Below are positions 24,431 through 36,609 of a stretch of 64,000 nucleotides of DNA, in pieces. Position numbers and translations under genes: made by a program. The DNA lies in NCBI RefSeq assembly GCF_963169125.1, contig NC_084793.1, positions 214,546,652 to 214,610,651 on the forward strand, read 5' to 3'. This DNA is from Humulus lupulus (taxonomy: Eukaryota; Streptophyta; Magnoliopsida; Rosales; Cannabaceae). A model generated the notes under the pieces. The model was not told the origin of the DNA and did no database searches. It worked only from the letters and a program-made list of their open reading frames with translations. The first letter of the stretch is position 1, and the number at the start of each line of letters is the position of its first letter.

Positions 24431-25400
24431 TGGTTTTCCAAGAAAATCCACCGGTACCACATTCAATGTATCCGCTTCCTTAGTTATGGAAAGCCAAGCT
24501 AAGGCATCTGCATTTGTATTCTATTCGCGTGGGACTTGCTTTATCGAATAAAATTCAAACTCTAAAAGTTCATTTTTTACTCTAGCTAAATATGCAGCCA
24601 TCTTGATTCTGCGAGCTTGGTATTCACCCAACACTTGGTTTATCATGAGCTACGAATCGCTAAAGCACTGGATGGCTTTCGCTTTTAATTCTTTGGCGAT
24701 CCAAATTCTCGCCAACAAGGCCTCATATGCAGCTTTGTTATTTAAGGCGTTGAATCCAATTCTAAGAGCAATGTGAAAGAGATGTCCTTCAGGAGTGATT
24801 AGAATGACTCCAGCTCCTGACCCGCGGTCGTTAAATGACCCATCCACAGAAAATTTCCATAGTTCTTACACATGCTCCCTTATCGGTTTGTCTTGAAAGC
24901 CAGTGCATTCGGCTACAAAATCAGCTAAGGCTTGTCCCTTGATAGCAGATCGCAATTTGTACAAAATCTCAAACTGGCCAAGTTCGATGGCCCACGTTTG
25001 CAAACGTCCCGATGCTTCAGGATTTTGCAAAACCTGCCTTAAAGGCTGATCAGTTAGGACGTGTATTGAGTGGGATTGGAAGTAAGGGTGTAGCTTCCTC
25101 GAAGCAAGGACTAGGCAAAACGCGAGTTTCTCGATTAAAAAATATCAAGATTCAGCTCCCAAAAGCCTCATGCTGATATAATAGAATGGTTTCTAAGTTT
25201 GATCTTCCTCTCGAACTAAAACAACACCGACCACATTTTTAGTCACTACCAAATAAAGATACAAAGTCTCTCCATTAAAAAGCTTTGATAGAACGAGGGG
25301 TTCTGTCAGATGCTTCTTCAAATCCTAAAATGCATGCTCGCATTCATCAGTCTACTCAAACCTCCTGTTCCCTCCTAGCAAGTTGTAGAAAGGGAGACAT
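24431..25400 (-). pseudogene. RNase H and archaeal-type RNase H of element B pol
   Basis: Ordinary RNase H pieces are VVGVVLVREED, ILTDQPLRQVLQNPEASGRL-like and AIKGQALADFVAECTGFQ. The second RNase H follows with VDGSFNDRGSGAGVIL (24650-24850), NKAAYEALLARI and QCFSDS. Multiple TAA and TAG codons interrupt the block, including one where the other copies have IQEL. The paired RNase H modules support the Tat assignment. Confidence 0.82.
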
Positions 25401-26300
25401 TTGTTAGTAGAATTTGATACGAAACTATTCAAGGCAACGATCCTTCCAGTTTGACAATGACCTTTTTCACGACCTAGTCGATGACATTTCTAGGAGGGAT
25501 CTGATTTTCTCTGGATGGGCTTCAATCCCCCATGAATTAACAATGAAGCCTAGGAACTTAGCCGACGAGACTCTGAAGGTACACTTCTAGGGATTCAACT
25601 TCATATTGTACTTTCTTAGCACAACAAAACATTACTCTAGATCGGCTACATGGTTATTGGTATTTTTGACTTGACTAGCATGTCATCAACATACACTTCC
25701 ATGTTTTGACCAATCTGGTCAACAAATTTTTTTTTCACTAGTCTCGGGTAATTAGTAGTGAACATTGTGCTCGGTCATGAAACTTGTATGCTCTTGATCC
25801 GCAGGGTTCATCGCGATCTGGCTATATCCAAAATTTGTATCCATGAAAGACATGAGCTCATGACTGGTCATGGAATCTACGAGCTGATCAATTCTTGGCA
25901 AAGAAAAGCAGTCCTTTGGGCAAGCCTTGTTGAGATCGAAGAATTCAATGCATGTCATCCACTTTTCGTTAGGTTTTGGGACCAGAACAGGGTTGGCTAT
26001 CCATGTTGGATGTTTCGCCTTCGTGATGAATCCACACTTCAAGAGGCGAGATACTTCCTCCTCTAAAGCTTCCCATCTTTCTTTTCCTAACAACCTTCGC
26101 TTCTATTTCTTGGCTGGTATATCCCTGTCCAAATTTAGCGTGTGCATGATTACGCTAGGAATAATACGCACCAGATCAGTGTTTGACCAAGCGAAGACAT
26201 CGAGGTTATATCTCAAAAACTCGATCAAGATTTTCTTCTGTTCGACACCAATGTTTTTCCCAATCATTACAACCCTAGAAGTTGCTTCCTAATCAAGAAT
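25401..26300 (-). pseudogene. Reverse transcriptase of element B pol
   Basis: The open stretch 25752-26093 holds GKERWEALEEEVSRLL, ANPVLVPKPNEKWMT, DLNKACPKDCFSLPRIDQ and SFMDTNFGYSQIAMNPADQ. The catalytic YVDD is intact at 25682-25693. Between them the PFGLKN-ATYQR block is deleted: the frame passes from TEHNVHY straight to a remnant near 25740. The domain would not fold as a normal palm. Family and order are clear by comparison with A and C. Confidence 0.88.
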
Positions 26301-26552
26301 TACATGATCCAGTTCTTCAAGAGCTTGGAGCTCCGACCTATCTTTGCCTATCGGTGGGTCAATCTATTCTAGATTGGTGACCTCGACCTCCATCACTTGA
26401 GGTTCTTCCGCTTCCTCAACAATCACCATTACCTAAGGTTCTCTAGCTTTCTGTACTATCACCATGGCTTGCTTCCCAGATTGTGCACTTGCCTTCATAG
26501 AAATACTATAGCATTCTCTGGTAGCAAGCTGATCTCCCTTAACAGTACATAT

Positions 26553-26765
26553 TCAAGTTGGTGAAGTGAATTTCATGGAAAGGTGGAAAATTGAGGTGAT
26601 GGTCTCAAATACTATTAAGAAAGGTTGCCCTAGGATGGTGTTATAAGTAGACAGACAATCAATAACAATAAACTCGAGCATCTTTGTAGTAGCTCGAGTT
26701 TCATCATCGATTGTGACAACGAGATCCATTGTTCCTATTCCTGCCAATCCTTCTCTTGATAACCC
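26553..26765 (-). pseudogene. C-terminal half of the protease, element B
   Basis: LAGIGTMDLVVTIDD, LEFIVIDCLSTYNTILGQPF and TSIFHLSMKF are the downstream half of the aspartic protease family seen in C. The DTG active-site half is absent. Its place is taken by the foreign RT fragment at 26766-27079. Confidence 0.78.
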
Positions 26766-27079
26766 ATATAGAGTTGTTGAGGAGGCTTTTGGGTCTGTGC
26801 CAATCTTGGAGAAGCCCTTGGAAAACTTTCAATTGTAACCTGCTAGTCCTAAGAAACGTCGGACCTTGGAGGAATTCTTGGGTTGGTGTCAGCCTCTAAT
26901 GGCCTCAATCTTAGCTGGGTCCACTGCTATTCCATCTTTGGACATTATATGCCCTAGGAAAGTTACTTGTTCTAACCAGAATTCACACTTGGAAAACTTA
27001 GCATAGAGCTACTAACCTCGAAGTCTGTTGAGCGTCAGTCTCAAAAGCTCCTCATGCTCATCCTTAGTCTTAGAGTAGA
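26766..27079 (-). pseudogene. Chromovirus-type RT fragment patched into element B
   Basis: Read on the minus strand this is IIYSKTKDEHEELLRLTL, then [35 protein letters not shown] and FLGLAGY. These are RT palm/thumb motifs downstream of YSKT-type strands in Tekay/Del-like chromoviruses, and they do not match the Tat RT of A, B or C (KCTFGVSSWKFLGFIV). It sits where the end of gag and the DTG half of protease should be, in the same orientation as element B. It contains stops after NRLRG and IRG. No 5-bp duplication or LTR edge borders it, so recombination or template switching is more likely than insertion. Confidence 0.75.
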
Positions 27080-27183
27080 TGATTTCACGTGTATCGTTAA
27101 ATCAATATACACAATGAAAATTGAGGTGTACTTATCCCCAACTTTATTTTTCTAAGACCTTGCTTGGTCGCCTACATTGTTCC
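27080..27183 (-). pseudogene. Gag C-terminal fragment, element B
   Basis: GDQARS-KNKVGDKYTSIFIVYIDLT matches GDHNGSKKNKHADKYTSIY of element A gag. It is cut on the right by the solo LTR insertion (27184) and on the left by the chromovirus patch. Confidence 0.7.
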
Positions 27184-29451
27184 TGTAACGCCCTACTTCC
27201 TTAGAGCCATTACTAAGTGAGTTAAAAATGTGTCATCAGCTCGCTAATCGAGGTTTTAGGTTAAAAGTTTAGCTAAACTATAATAAAATTCGTTTAAAGG
27301 CATTTAATAAAAAAATGTGGTCATCCATTGAAAACGTAAAGAGGTATAAATTTGGGATCCCAAAAAACTATTCAGAAAACACTTTACATCTCAAAATACA
27401 ATTAAGGTTGACCTAAGCGACAAATCAATCAAATACATTACATCATCCCAAAATAACCCTGGCCGTGGCGGCTAGGCACGTCGAACATGTACCTGTTGCT
27501 CCACGCTCTCCATACTCATGGTTGGTCTACCTTTCCCTTGCCCTTACCTGCACCATAGAGCACCCGTGAGCCGAAGCCCAACAAGAAACTCAACACACAA
27601 CATATAACATATGCATATCTATCAACAACATATAACAAAACAGTAAACGAGCTAAACACATAGCGGCCATGCCATCTCAGGTGCTTTACCAGGCTCTGGG
27701 TTCGTGGTCTTCACCAAGAGGGTGGCTCCAGCACCCTAGGAGGGTCTCGCCCTTACGGCCTGCAGTCAACATGCTCAACGCTGATCCCAACCCCTTGCCG
27801 TACTCGGCTTTCTGCCATTCTCGGCCTTCGTTGTTCCTAGCCTTCACTGCTCCCGGCCTTCGCCATTCACTCACAAATACACATCACATGGCACAATATC
27901 AACATATATTTAAACATAAACAGTAGGGCTACGCCCTGCAATTCAATCATTAGGGCCACACCCTGCAATACAAACATTAGGGCCATGCCATGCTTTACAG
28001 GTCCATCAGTTTTCTTACCTGTGTATTGAGCTATCTAAGCACCGCGACCACGAGCACAATCCTCTAACCCGAGCCTCGATGAAAACCTAGTCACAACGCA
28101 TTGATAATAACCAACCATCAAGTCCTAAACCAATAAATCACTTTGAGATATAATTCTAGTCTCCAGGACCTTGGATTCTACCAAATCGGGTAGTAGAAAT
28201 CTTCCCGAGCCTTAACATTTGAGTTCCTAAGCTAAAAACCTTTAAACAACCTATATTTCACATTTGAGCCACAATCCAACCCCCTTAAGGGCTGTGACGA
28301 ACTCAAGTCAGAGGCAAAAATTCCTCTCTGCTGGGGGACACAGGCCACCATGCTCCAAACCTTGAGCCGCAGCCCGTTTAGGCTAACAGGGGCTTTCCAG
28401 CCTCTTTGACACACACGGGTCGTGACGCCTGAAGAACAGAGTCGCAACTGAGCCCCCAAACCCAGAAAATCACACCATTTCCTGCATTTTTCCTCTAGCC
28501 TAAACCCCATTTCATACTTCAAACATCAATTAAACTCATAATTGAACCTAGATTCCTTGTCCACACAACCTAGACATCACATCCACTTAAGAACAACTCC
28601 CTAATCCTCACTAACACTCAAAATTCAAATGAAAACTCACTCTCATGCAAGCCTCTAATCCCAGCAGAATTCAACATGAAGATCAAGAAGAAGAGCTTAC
28701 CTATGAATTGTACTCGACCCTGAGCTGATTTCCTAAGTCCTCAAGCTTCCAATCCACCAGTTCTCCAGCCTAAATCCTCAAGGTTTCTCCAAAATTCTCA
28801 AACACCAAAGAGAGAGAGTGAGAACTGAATGAGAGAGAGAGAGCTAAGAGAGAATTCTGTTTTCTTTCTAAATGGCCCTAGAACATCAGCTGCCAAGTGA
28901 TCAAACCCCTCCTTAGTTAAAAGTCCAAAATACCCCTTAAGCTTATCTAAATTTTCAAGTGCCACCAAGGGTAATTCTGTCATTTTCCATATCTCGCTAA
29001 CTCCTCGAGTGTTCCTATAAATACCTGTTTAATCCTGACATGTCCAAATCATTGCTAAATTATTACCCGTTACTCGATAAATCCCAAACACACATTATGT
29101 TCCCAAAATACCCCTTGGCTCCTCCTGAGCCGGGTATTTGACCCCGTTGTGACTATCTAGCTAAACTGCTCCCTAGGACTGTCTCGGATCGTGCATCACA
29201 AATATATCACCACTCATGCGTGGTTTCAATCACATTTAACACATATACCACATTTATGCCCTCAACGGGCTAAAATTACAAATATGCCCCTAATAGCCAA
29301 ATGGGGCCCACATGCATATTTAATTCACCTAAACATGCATTTCAAATTACATAGTCATCAAATTCATATAATAACGTAATTAAATCAATTATTTCCCTCC
29401 CGAAATTCTAATCAAGGTCCTAAGCCTTATTAGAAAATTTGGGACGCTACA
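27184..29451 (-). mobile_element. Solo LTR (TGTAACGCCC family), 2268 bases, inside gag of B
   Basis: It starts TGTAACGCCCTAC, ends GGGACGCTACA, and is flanked by GTTCC at 27179-27183 and 29452-29456. No transposon protein is present. Its conserved block (minus strand TGCAGGTAAGGGCAAGGGAAAG at about 27525-27550) corresponds to TTGTAGGTAAGAACAAGGGC in the plus strand of 36610-40662, so this copy lies in the opposite orientation. Two small tandem repeats sit inside it, around CCGGCCTTCG/TCGGCCTTCG at 27790-27865 and GGGC(C/T)A(C/T)(A/G)CCCTGCAAT at 27925-27990. Confidence 0.8.
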
Positions 29452-29456
29452 GTTCC

Positions 29457-30177
29457 CTTTCCTTTTATTATTGTTTCTCGACTGGTTGTTATGGGTAACT
29501 GGCCGATTTGACGCTACAACGTTTCTTACCACTCCAATGGGTTGATCTGAACACTACTAGCTCCTACTACAATGGACTTTGCCTCTTCAAGGTTAATCTA
29601 CTCTTGAGCTCGAGCTAAAAATTCATCAGTGTTTTTAACTCCTTTCCTTTGGAGTTCTTTCCATAACTCACCGCCTACGGTGATCCCAGACTGCATTGCC
29701 ATGAGCTTGGAAATGTCATCGGCATCTCAAGATCGAGCTGCAATATTTGTGAACCGGTTAATGTAAGCCTTAAGAGACTTACCTGGTTGCTATTTTATGT
29801 TGGTCAATGAGTTGGCCTCAACCCATATTTCTTTGGCATCTCGAAACTACTTCTTGAAATCTGAAGACAATGGATTCTAGGAAGTGGTTGTATGGCTCCT
29901 GCACCTCTCAAACCATAACTTGGCAGCTCCAGTCAAGGTGGCTGGGAATAATACACATCAGAGGTCGACGCCTACATCATGGGACCTCATTAAAGTCTTG
30001 AAGGTCTCGATGTGATTAGAAAGATCAATAGTTTTGTCGTAGGTCACCATATGTGGCATCTTAAAACTGTGCAGATACGGAGTTGCGACAATGTGAGGAG
30101 CAAAAGGCTTGAGCTCCTCACCAGAGTCACAATCGTCCTTGTTTCTTTCTGAAAGAAGGAGTCTCATTTGTCCCTCC
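29457..30177 (-). pseudogene. Gag core, element B
   Basis: The clearest part is at 29958-30167: GEELKPFAPHIVATPYLHSF with DLSNHIETFKTLM matches EELKPFAPYIAVAPYPAGF and NHLGTFNTLM in A. The piece at 29560-29960 retains AGITVGGELWKELQRKGV-like and EFLARAQE-like segments, broken by stops. It is separated from the gag N-terminus by the solo LTR at 30178. Confidence 0.75.
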
Positions 30178-32035
30178 TGTTGGGGTTTTATGCCCTAATT
30201 AAAACCCAAATTCTTTGTAATCTCATTTTATTATCAATAAAAGAATAGAAATCATTTTTTGACTTGGTCAATCACTTTGCTCACATGTTTTATTTTCATG
30301 ATTATTTGTTTAATATAAACTTCTATTAAATCCCGAGCATATAGCTAATCTTATTTATAGTGACGTAATCACCGTGGAATATAAATATGATTATATATTC
30401 AAAAATAAGTTAGTCCTAAGATTAGTCAGTGCACCGGATTTACACTGACTTGCCAATCTACGATATGATCTACTTACACATTACAGTGTTATGTTCTTTC
30501 TAGAACATTAGCAAAGTAGATAAGATCAGATGTATTTGTTACATCAGACAGGACCGATATTGACAGTTGATAAGATAAGTAAACATACCGTTATTATCTA
30601 TTCTAGTCATATCATATAGTTGACCATAGGTCAATTCAATCTCAATTCTGAGTGGTTAGTATTCTAACTGATTTTATTATTTGAGTTCTTTGACTTGTTC
30701 GTTACCAGCTTACCCTACGGACTAGCCCATACTTACATCTTGGGAACTCTGTAGTATAATTGAGTGGGAGTGTTAATCATAGATATGAACATCTATAGCT
30801 TCTGATGAAGAAGTGAAACGATGGTTTCCTTTTAGTTTGGTTCAAGGTGATAAATGATAGAGATCTCATTTCAGTAATTAAATTAGTTTACTGAAATATC
30901 ATTTACAAGGAACTAAGTGTTTTAAGGATAAAATACAATGAGGGGTAAAACGGTATTTTAGTCCTATCTCATTGTAGACCGTCTATAGAGGATTGAGTGA
31001 CAATTATGGTTGTAACAATGGATAATTAATAGCGTATCTATATTTGTTATAGAGCGTTCTATGAATTCAAGAGTGCAATTCCAAGTCTATAGTGGAGTCA
31101 CGAGGAATTAATAAGTTAGTAAATTTATTTGTTAGATTTATGATAACTTATTGGAGCTTGATTTCATAGGCCCATGGTCCCCATTGTACCTTGGATAAAA
31201 TCATCTAGATAGTCTCAATTAATTGATTTAATTATCAATTAGAATTATCAAAGTTGACCAGGTCAATTTTGGATAGTTTCATAGAGTTGTGTAATTTTGA
31301 GAAGAAAAGAGAAATTATGGCAGATTTATTAATTAAGATAAATTGGTATCTAAATTAATAAATAAATTTAAATCAAGGTTCAAATTATAAATAATTAATT
31401 TGATAAATGATTTAAATAATTATTTAATTAATTAAATCAATAAAAAATAATACAGGCCTTGATTTTAAGTCCAATGGGCTTATAATCAAATGGGAAATTT
31501 CACAGGCCTATAGCCCATGATAATTTCGACCTAGGGCTTCAAAATGGCTGTTATTTTATTGATTTTTTAATTAAATTAAATGGCCTAATTGATTCTATAA
31601 AAGGAGTGCTTAGACAGAAGATTTCAGAGACGACAGATAAGTCACAAGTCAGATTTTCTGATAGTTTTATATTCTCTCTAAACACAAGTCCTTTTCTAAG
31701 CCACTTTGTTATTTTCTCTTCTTCTCTCTATATCTATCTCATGTGTTGAGAATTGCCCACACTAGTCTAGGTGGTTCTAAGGATACATTGGAAGATCGTG
31801 AAGAAAATAGAAGATCGGTTCAGTTTCTTGATAATACTCTGCGACAGAAAGGATACAAGAGTTAGAGAAACTGAAGGAAGGACTCTTAATTCTGCTGCGT
31901 ATACTGTAAGTATTATATTATTTGTTTCTCTTTGAATTCAATTTTAGAAACATGTTTTAGGCTATCTCGTATTAATTTGTTTAATATTAGATATACATGA
32001 AAATAAATAAAGATCCTGTATAAGTTTTTCCAACA
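30178..32035 (+). mobile_element. Solo LTR (TGTTGGGG family, copia-like), copy 1
   Basis: It starts TGTTGGGGTTTT, ends TTTTTCCAACA, and is flanked by CCTCC at 30173-30177 and 32036-32040. A TATA box (CTATAAAAGGAG) at about 31595 precedes a leader, so transcription would run on the plus strand. TGTTGG...CCAACA ends are common in Ty1/copia LTRs, but no coding part is present to prove the superfamily. Copy 2 is at 46037-47892 and is about 98% identical by eye. Confidence 0.85.
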
Positions 32036-32040
32036 CCTCC

Positions 32041-33355
32041 ATCATTGCAAGTCGGTCTGGGTTGGATCCCTCATTGTCGGATTATTTGGGAGCTATTGAT
32101 TAGCTCCCAATCTAGATTGCACATTATCTGAGTTATCGTCCCTCCAAGCTAGAGCTATCTTGAATGTTCCCATTTTCATGCCTCCCATGAGGGTTTTCCC
32201 TTGGCTGACTATAACTCAGCTCGTTATCCTAACTTGGTTGTCTCCTTTATGATTTTAAGCTTTCATGGAGGTTTGGCTGACGGTTTCTGCAAAAATTGTG
32301 AGCAAAATTATGATGTTCTCTCAGGTCATGCTCTCGCCTTCGAGAGTGAGTAGTATGGACTCTCTCTGACCTTTCTTCATGACGGCTCTCCGTCCAATAG
32401 CAATCCTCAGCGAAACTCACTATCTGTTGATGAGGTCATTGAGCTTTATTGTTAACACAAACTCGAGTCCCAGTGTCTTGAGATCGAGTGACATGGGTGA
32501 TCTCTCTGTGACCAGAGTTTCTTCTGTCATACCTTTGAAAGGACACACTCCCTCTAGGCTGCTGGGGTGCCGGAGCTTGTTGGGGCGATGGATGGCCTAT
32601 TGGTGATGGTGGATACCTTATCGAGGAAGCCAGCGGTCGTCCATCTGGGCGCACATCTCTAGGTCGCCCATCATCCACCCCAATATCCCTTACAGGGGGT
32701 AGACCTTCTTCCTGACCTCAATTACCAGCAAGGACTTGAATAGGTGGATTCGGGGAAATGCCACCTTGGCGTACATTTGTTCCAGCCAGTCCAGACTAAC
32801 CAAGCTATTCTCTGGGCAAGTGAGCAATTCGCTCATTCCTCAGAATGTGCACGATTCAGTCGTTTGTAGAAATCGACCTTGATGGTACAGTTCTCGGAAT
32901 GGAAGTCCGAACTGAGCGGCTCATAGTGGGGTGACCATGCCTTCATGATCTACTCCCTCGAGAACCACTTTCCCTCCTTCCGACATTCTGATCGGTTGCT
33001 AGAGGCGACAATCGAGATAAAATTTCATCAATACGCCTATTGGCGTGAGCGAGCTGAACTCTAAGCTTAGCATTCTCTTGCTCAACCAATCCTATATAAT
33101 AAGGATTTTCATGATGGTGTTGTGATGATGAACTTACTCTAACTTGGTTATTTCCAATATGAACCTGAAGTTGTTTTCCAGGATGCCTGGGCACTGAAGT
33201 GCCTTCCCCAGTAGGCCTGACTGCTCGAACATCTCTCTAGTCTCTAGGCCTTTTTGAATCTCCGTCACGAGCAGACCTTCAGCTTCGGGTTACCACCATG
33301 ATTGTTGAGGAATTTTTTGGAAGAAAAAGTCGTAGAAAAACTTGCAAGCCTAATT
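32041..33355 (-). pseudogene. Gag N-terminal region of element B
   Basis: The minus strand has a Pro/Arg/Gln-rich stretch at 32436-32678 (HPSPQQAPAPQQPRGS) and, nearer the 5' end, 32943-33194 with LVEQENAKLRVQLAHANRR, the same short coiled coil as in A. Stops break it. It lies between the solo LTR and the primer binding site, so this is the start of gag. Confidence 0.65.
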
Positions 33356-33358
33356 AAC

Positions 33359-33376
33359 CTCTCAATGAAAGCACCA
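33359..33376 (-). other. Primer binding site, element B
   Basis: The 18 bases are identical to those in A and C (TGGTGCTTTCATTGAGAG on the minus strand), three bases from the LTR. Confidence 0.8.
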
Positions 33377-33379
33377 ATC

Positions 33380-33748
33380 TGTTGACGCAATTTTTTGCCA
33401 ATAGTAAACTAAGAAGTTTAAAAATAAGGAATTAGGCTTTATCTAAACCGTAAGTAAAAACACTCAAAGTTTGCGTGGTTCAGTGATTAAAATTCACCTA
33501 GTCCACGAGTTTGTATTGTTGCCTTATGATCTCTGGAAAAATTGTTTATGACAATTTTAGCAGAGTTTTGACATAGAAAAGTTCGGTCTCTTTTTCAGTC
33601 ATTTCTCCCTCTATTTATAAGGGTTCAGTGACCGTTTACATATGAATAACGTATAAGTTTGAGTAACTCCTCAAACGTACTAATAAATGTAACAAAGACA
33701 TTAACTGCTTGATATCATAGGATTATCAGGCAGAGGTTACAACGGTTA
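33380..33748 (-). repeat. 5' LTR of element B, first part
   Basis: It starts TGTTGACGCAATT and matches the 3' LTR at 10083-10450. It is cut at GGTTA, the target duplicated by element C, and the remainder is at 51472-51783. Confidence 0.88.
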
Positions 33749-34360
33749 TGTTGACCCTCGATTTGGCCAACGACACGGAGTCAAATATACGACAAAAGAT
33801 AAAATGACAATTAAGAATTTAATCTAATGGAAAAGAAGGAAACACCAAGGATTTATAGTGGTTCGGCCCCAAAGAATGGTAATGACCTACGTCCACTTAG
33901 TGCTATTATTAATATTGAATCTCAAAGTCGTGATCAAAGAACTAGGGTTCTTGAGTTTCACAAACCTTGAGGGAAGTACAATAAAATGATGAATAATCAC
34001 ACTATAGCTCTCTTTCTCTCAATACTCAGGAAAAAGATTCAGAGATCAAAATGTCCCTTCCTTGAGCTATTTCATGCATATTTATAGGCTCAAGGAGGGT
34101 TACATGGGCCAATGGGGCTTAACTTTCCTTAATAACCGCGTATCAAGGTAATAAAGAGGAAATATTCATTGCAATTATTATAGAATTACAATCTTAGAAG
34201 GAAATAAATCAAAATTATACGACCAGTCTGGTCATATCTAATAGTTAAGCCCAATGAAGCGATGTGCCTCTGGTCGATAGTCAAACAACACTTCCGCCAC
34301 GTGTCAACCATATGTGAGAAACCCTTGCCACGTCATCAGCAACCGTTTTTTGAGTAAACA
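33749..34360 (-). repeat. 3' LTR of element C
   Basis: It starts TGTTGACCCTCG, ends GAGTAAACA, and is 612 bases. The minus-strand TATA-like box lies within the block ATATTTATAGGCTC near 34080. Confidence 0.92.
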
Positions 34361-34375
34361 TTTGCCCCCCAAGTT
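34361..34375 (-). other. 3' polypurine tract, element C
   Basis: The minus strand reads AACTTGGGGGGCAAA directly against the LTR edge. Confidence 0.82.
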
Positions 34376-34590
34376 TATTTATTGCAACCTGCAAAAAGTA
34401 AACTTAGGAAACTGACCTTTCGCTTACCCCACCAAACCTGTCAGAGTCGCCCATGCCCTCTGGGGAAAAGCAATTAATCATGTCTAATCAAGCCTTTTTG
34501 GTTTCCCAAAAACTTGTCCGACGGCTATTACACTTCCCCAAACTCAAAAAAAAGTAATTCATGATTACCTCTTATATCGTGTCACAGTCA

Positions 34591-34602
34591 CTATATATAA
34601 TA
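34591..34602 (+). promoter_or_regulatory. TATA box for the antisense gene of element C
   Basis: CTATATATAATA lies 230 bases inside the LTR edge, with a T/C-rich leader starting about 30 bases later. B has the same arrangement at 11039-11050. Confidence 0.6.
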
Positions 34603-34773
34603 CCCTAAATCCATATTTTTACTTTTTACTTTTCACTCACCATTTTCTTGTCAAGAACCCCTAAGATCCTCGACTTTTAGAGCCCAAGAAATTTGAGGAG
34701 CTTCCATCGCTGTTCTAAGGATCCTCCATTTGGACGCTTAAAGCTTTCGTTTCAAGCCCCTCTTTTTATCCAA

Positions 34774-35227
34774 GTAAGTTTTACGAACCCCCTGGACGTT
34801 TGAGATGCCATGCAAAATTGTTCTTTATGTATTTCTTATATGTGTTCTTGACTGAAACTGTTTTGGGGTAAATGGGAATGTTAACTGACACTTGATAGGG
34901 TAATGAAACAATGTCTTATAGGAGTTAGGAGTCAGTTTGGTAGTCGAGATTGTAGATTTAGGGCGTAAAATCGAAGTAAAAATTCGATTTTTAAGCTAGC
35001 TGAAAAACTGGGTTTTTCCCGCCCTTCCGGAGTTGAAAAAGTTTTCTCTGAAAAACTTTTACTTCCGCTTTTCAATCTATTTTTCAAACCGCTCGTATAA
35101 AACTTAGTGGTTTTTCTAGAATGTTGCTGGCCGTATAAAAGCTTAACTTTTATACACGAGCAATGTTATTCTCACATCCAACACAAGTTTTTAGAATAAG
35201 TTCTCATCTCCCCTCTTCTGTTGGCAG
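34774..35227 (+). other. Putative 5' UTR intron of the antisense gene (C)
   Basis: The donor is CAA|GTAAGTTTT at 34774 and the acceptor is TGTTGGCAG ending at 35227. The intron is T-rich, as plant introns are. The next exon leads to ATG 35377. Confidence 0.5.
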
Positions 35228-36595
35228 ATTTTGATGCAAGATCCGTGGGGAGGTGAGAGACCAATTAACGACGACCTACTCACGCAACTGCTCGTGGACA
35301 AAGAACAGCCGTCGTTACTCATTCCGGAGATCCCTTTTTTACTCCACCTAGTAGACCTCACTCAAACCCTTCAACCATGGGTAGAGTAAAATCAACTTCC
35401 CAGAGAAAGAAAACAAAAAAACCTTCTGCAAACTAGCCTGCCCCCCAAGCAGAAATTCCCTCGACCAGTGGTAGAGCTGAGAGTACTCCTGAGCCAGGAA
35501 TCCAAGCTTATGCTCAACTTCGAAGTGCCACTCGACCAGATGTCGAATGGTACGTCGCCCCTCCTAGTCGAATAACAATTAGAATGATCGCCAACTACAT
35601 AAAGAAGTACGGGCATCCCGGGGTGACACTGGTTCAACCCACCAGAGACCAGAGAGCAAATCTGCCTGGAGGCGTGTATAGCGCCTGGTCGAGGTATCAC
35701 ATCGAGGCAGGAGTGATCCTTCCTCTTCATCCTTTTTTCCAAGGAGTGGCCAACTACTTCGGGGTCGCTCCTTTTCAAATCACCCCAAATGGATATAGAA
35801 TTCTCTCTGCACTCTATATCCTTTATAGTCACAAGAAGTGGTTGGTCCCCACACCATATGAGGTCAACTACTTGTTCGACTTGAAGTGCAACCCCAACCA
35901 AGAAAACACGGGGTTCTTCCACTTCTGCCACCAGGAAACGGCTCGCACTTTTCTAACTGACACCACTTTCATCTCGAACATGGGAAAGTACCATCTGGAG
36001 TACTTTCTGACAACTGATATGATCACGAACAACTTGGCATTCACACAAGGAGGTAAAGTCTTTATACCCCTAGTCGTATATTTTTATTCTTTGAGTCTTC
36101 CTGCATTTCCCTTAGAAATTTAGTGCGTTTCAGGACCATGGCTGCGACTAACCCCCACTTCAGACATGGTGATCCGATCAGCCCTCCTGGCCAGCATGAC
36201 CGGCATAGAGAAAAGTGTCAAACAGCTGGTCATAGAGGCCAATCTGAGACTGGTCGGCCTTTTGGCTCCTCACCAGGATGTGAGGGAATTTACTGCGGGG
36301 AGTGTTACCAGCACTGAAGTCCCCGAACAACAGCCATATATGTCACAACCCCCTCCGAGGAGGGCAACTGGGGTGACCATCAATGAGCCAACTGGTGCCC
36401 CCCGACCTGCTGCTGTACCAGCCCCTCCAGGGAACAGAAATAAGAAGGCCACAGAGCCTATTCTTGAGTCATCGGACGAAAACGGTACTGATTTTACGCT
36501 TTTAGATAGTCTGCCTATTCCCTGTCACCTCTTCGACGGGGATGGAAACTTTAAACATCCCCCTGCTTTAAATTCAAACTTCTTCAGGCCAGGGA
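35228..36595 (+). pseudogene. Antisense gene of element C, exons 2-3 (PF04195-like domain)
   Basis: ATG 35377 is in frame with the long stretch from 35584; one TAG (35434-35436) interrupts codon 20. Domain blocks are RMIANYIKKYGHPGV, PGGVYSAWSRYHIEAGVILP, LHPFFQGVANYFGVAPFQIT, NGYRILSALYILY and WLVPTPYEVNYLFDL. This layout fits the plant putative gypsy-type transposon domain (PF04195). A phase-consistent intron (36053-36133, AG|GTAAAG to TTTCAG|GA) joins TQG to GPWLRLTPTSDMVIRS, and the frame stays open to 36595, where A|GTAAGT starts the next intron. Biochemical function is unknown. Confidence 0.75.
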
Positions 36596-36609
36596 GTAAG
36601 TGTAGCACT

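Noticed and set aside
32379..32606. 75-codon plus-strand ORF in element B
   Set aside because: Shadow of the minus-strand gag N-terminal region.
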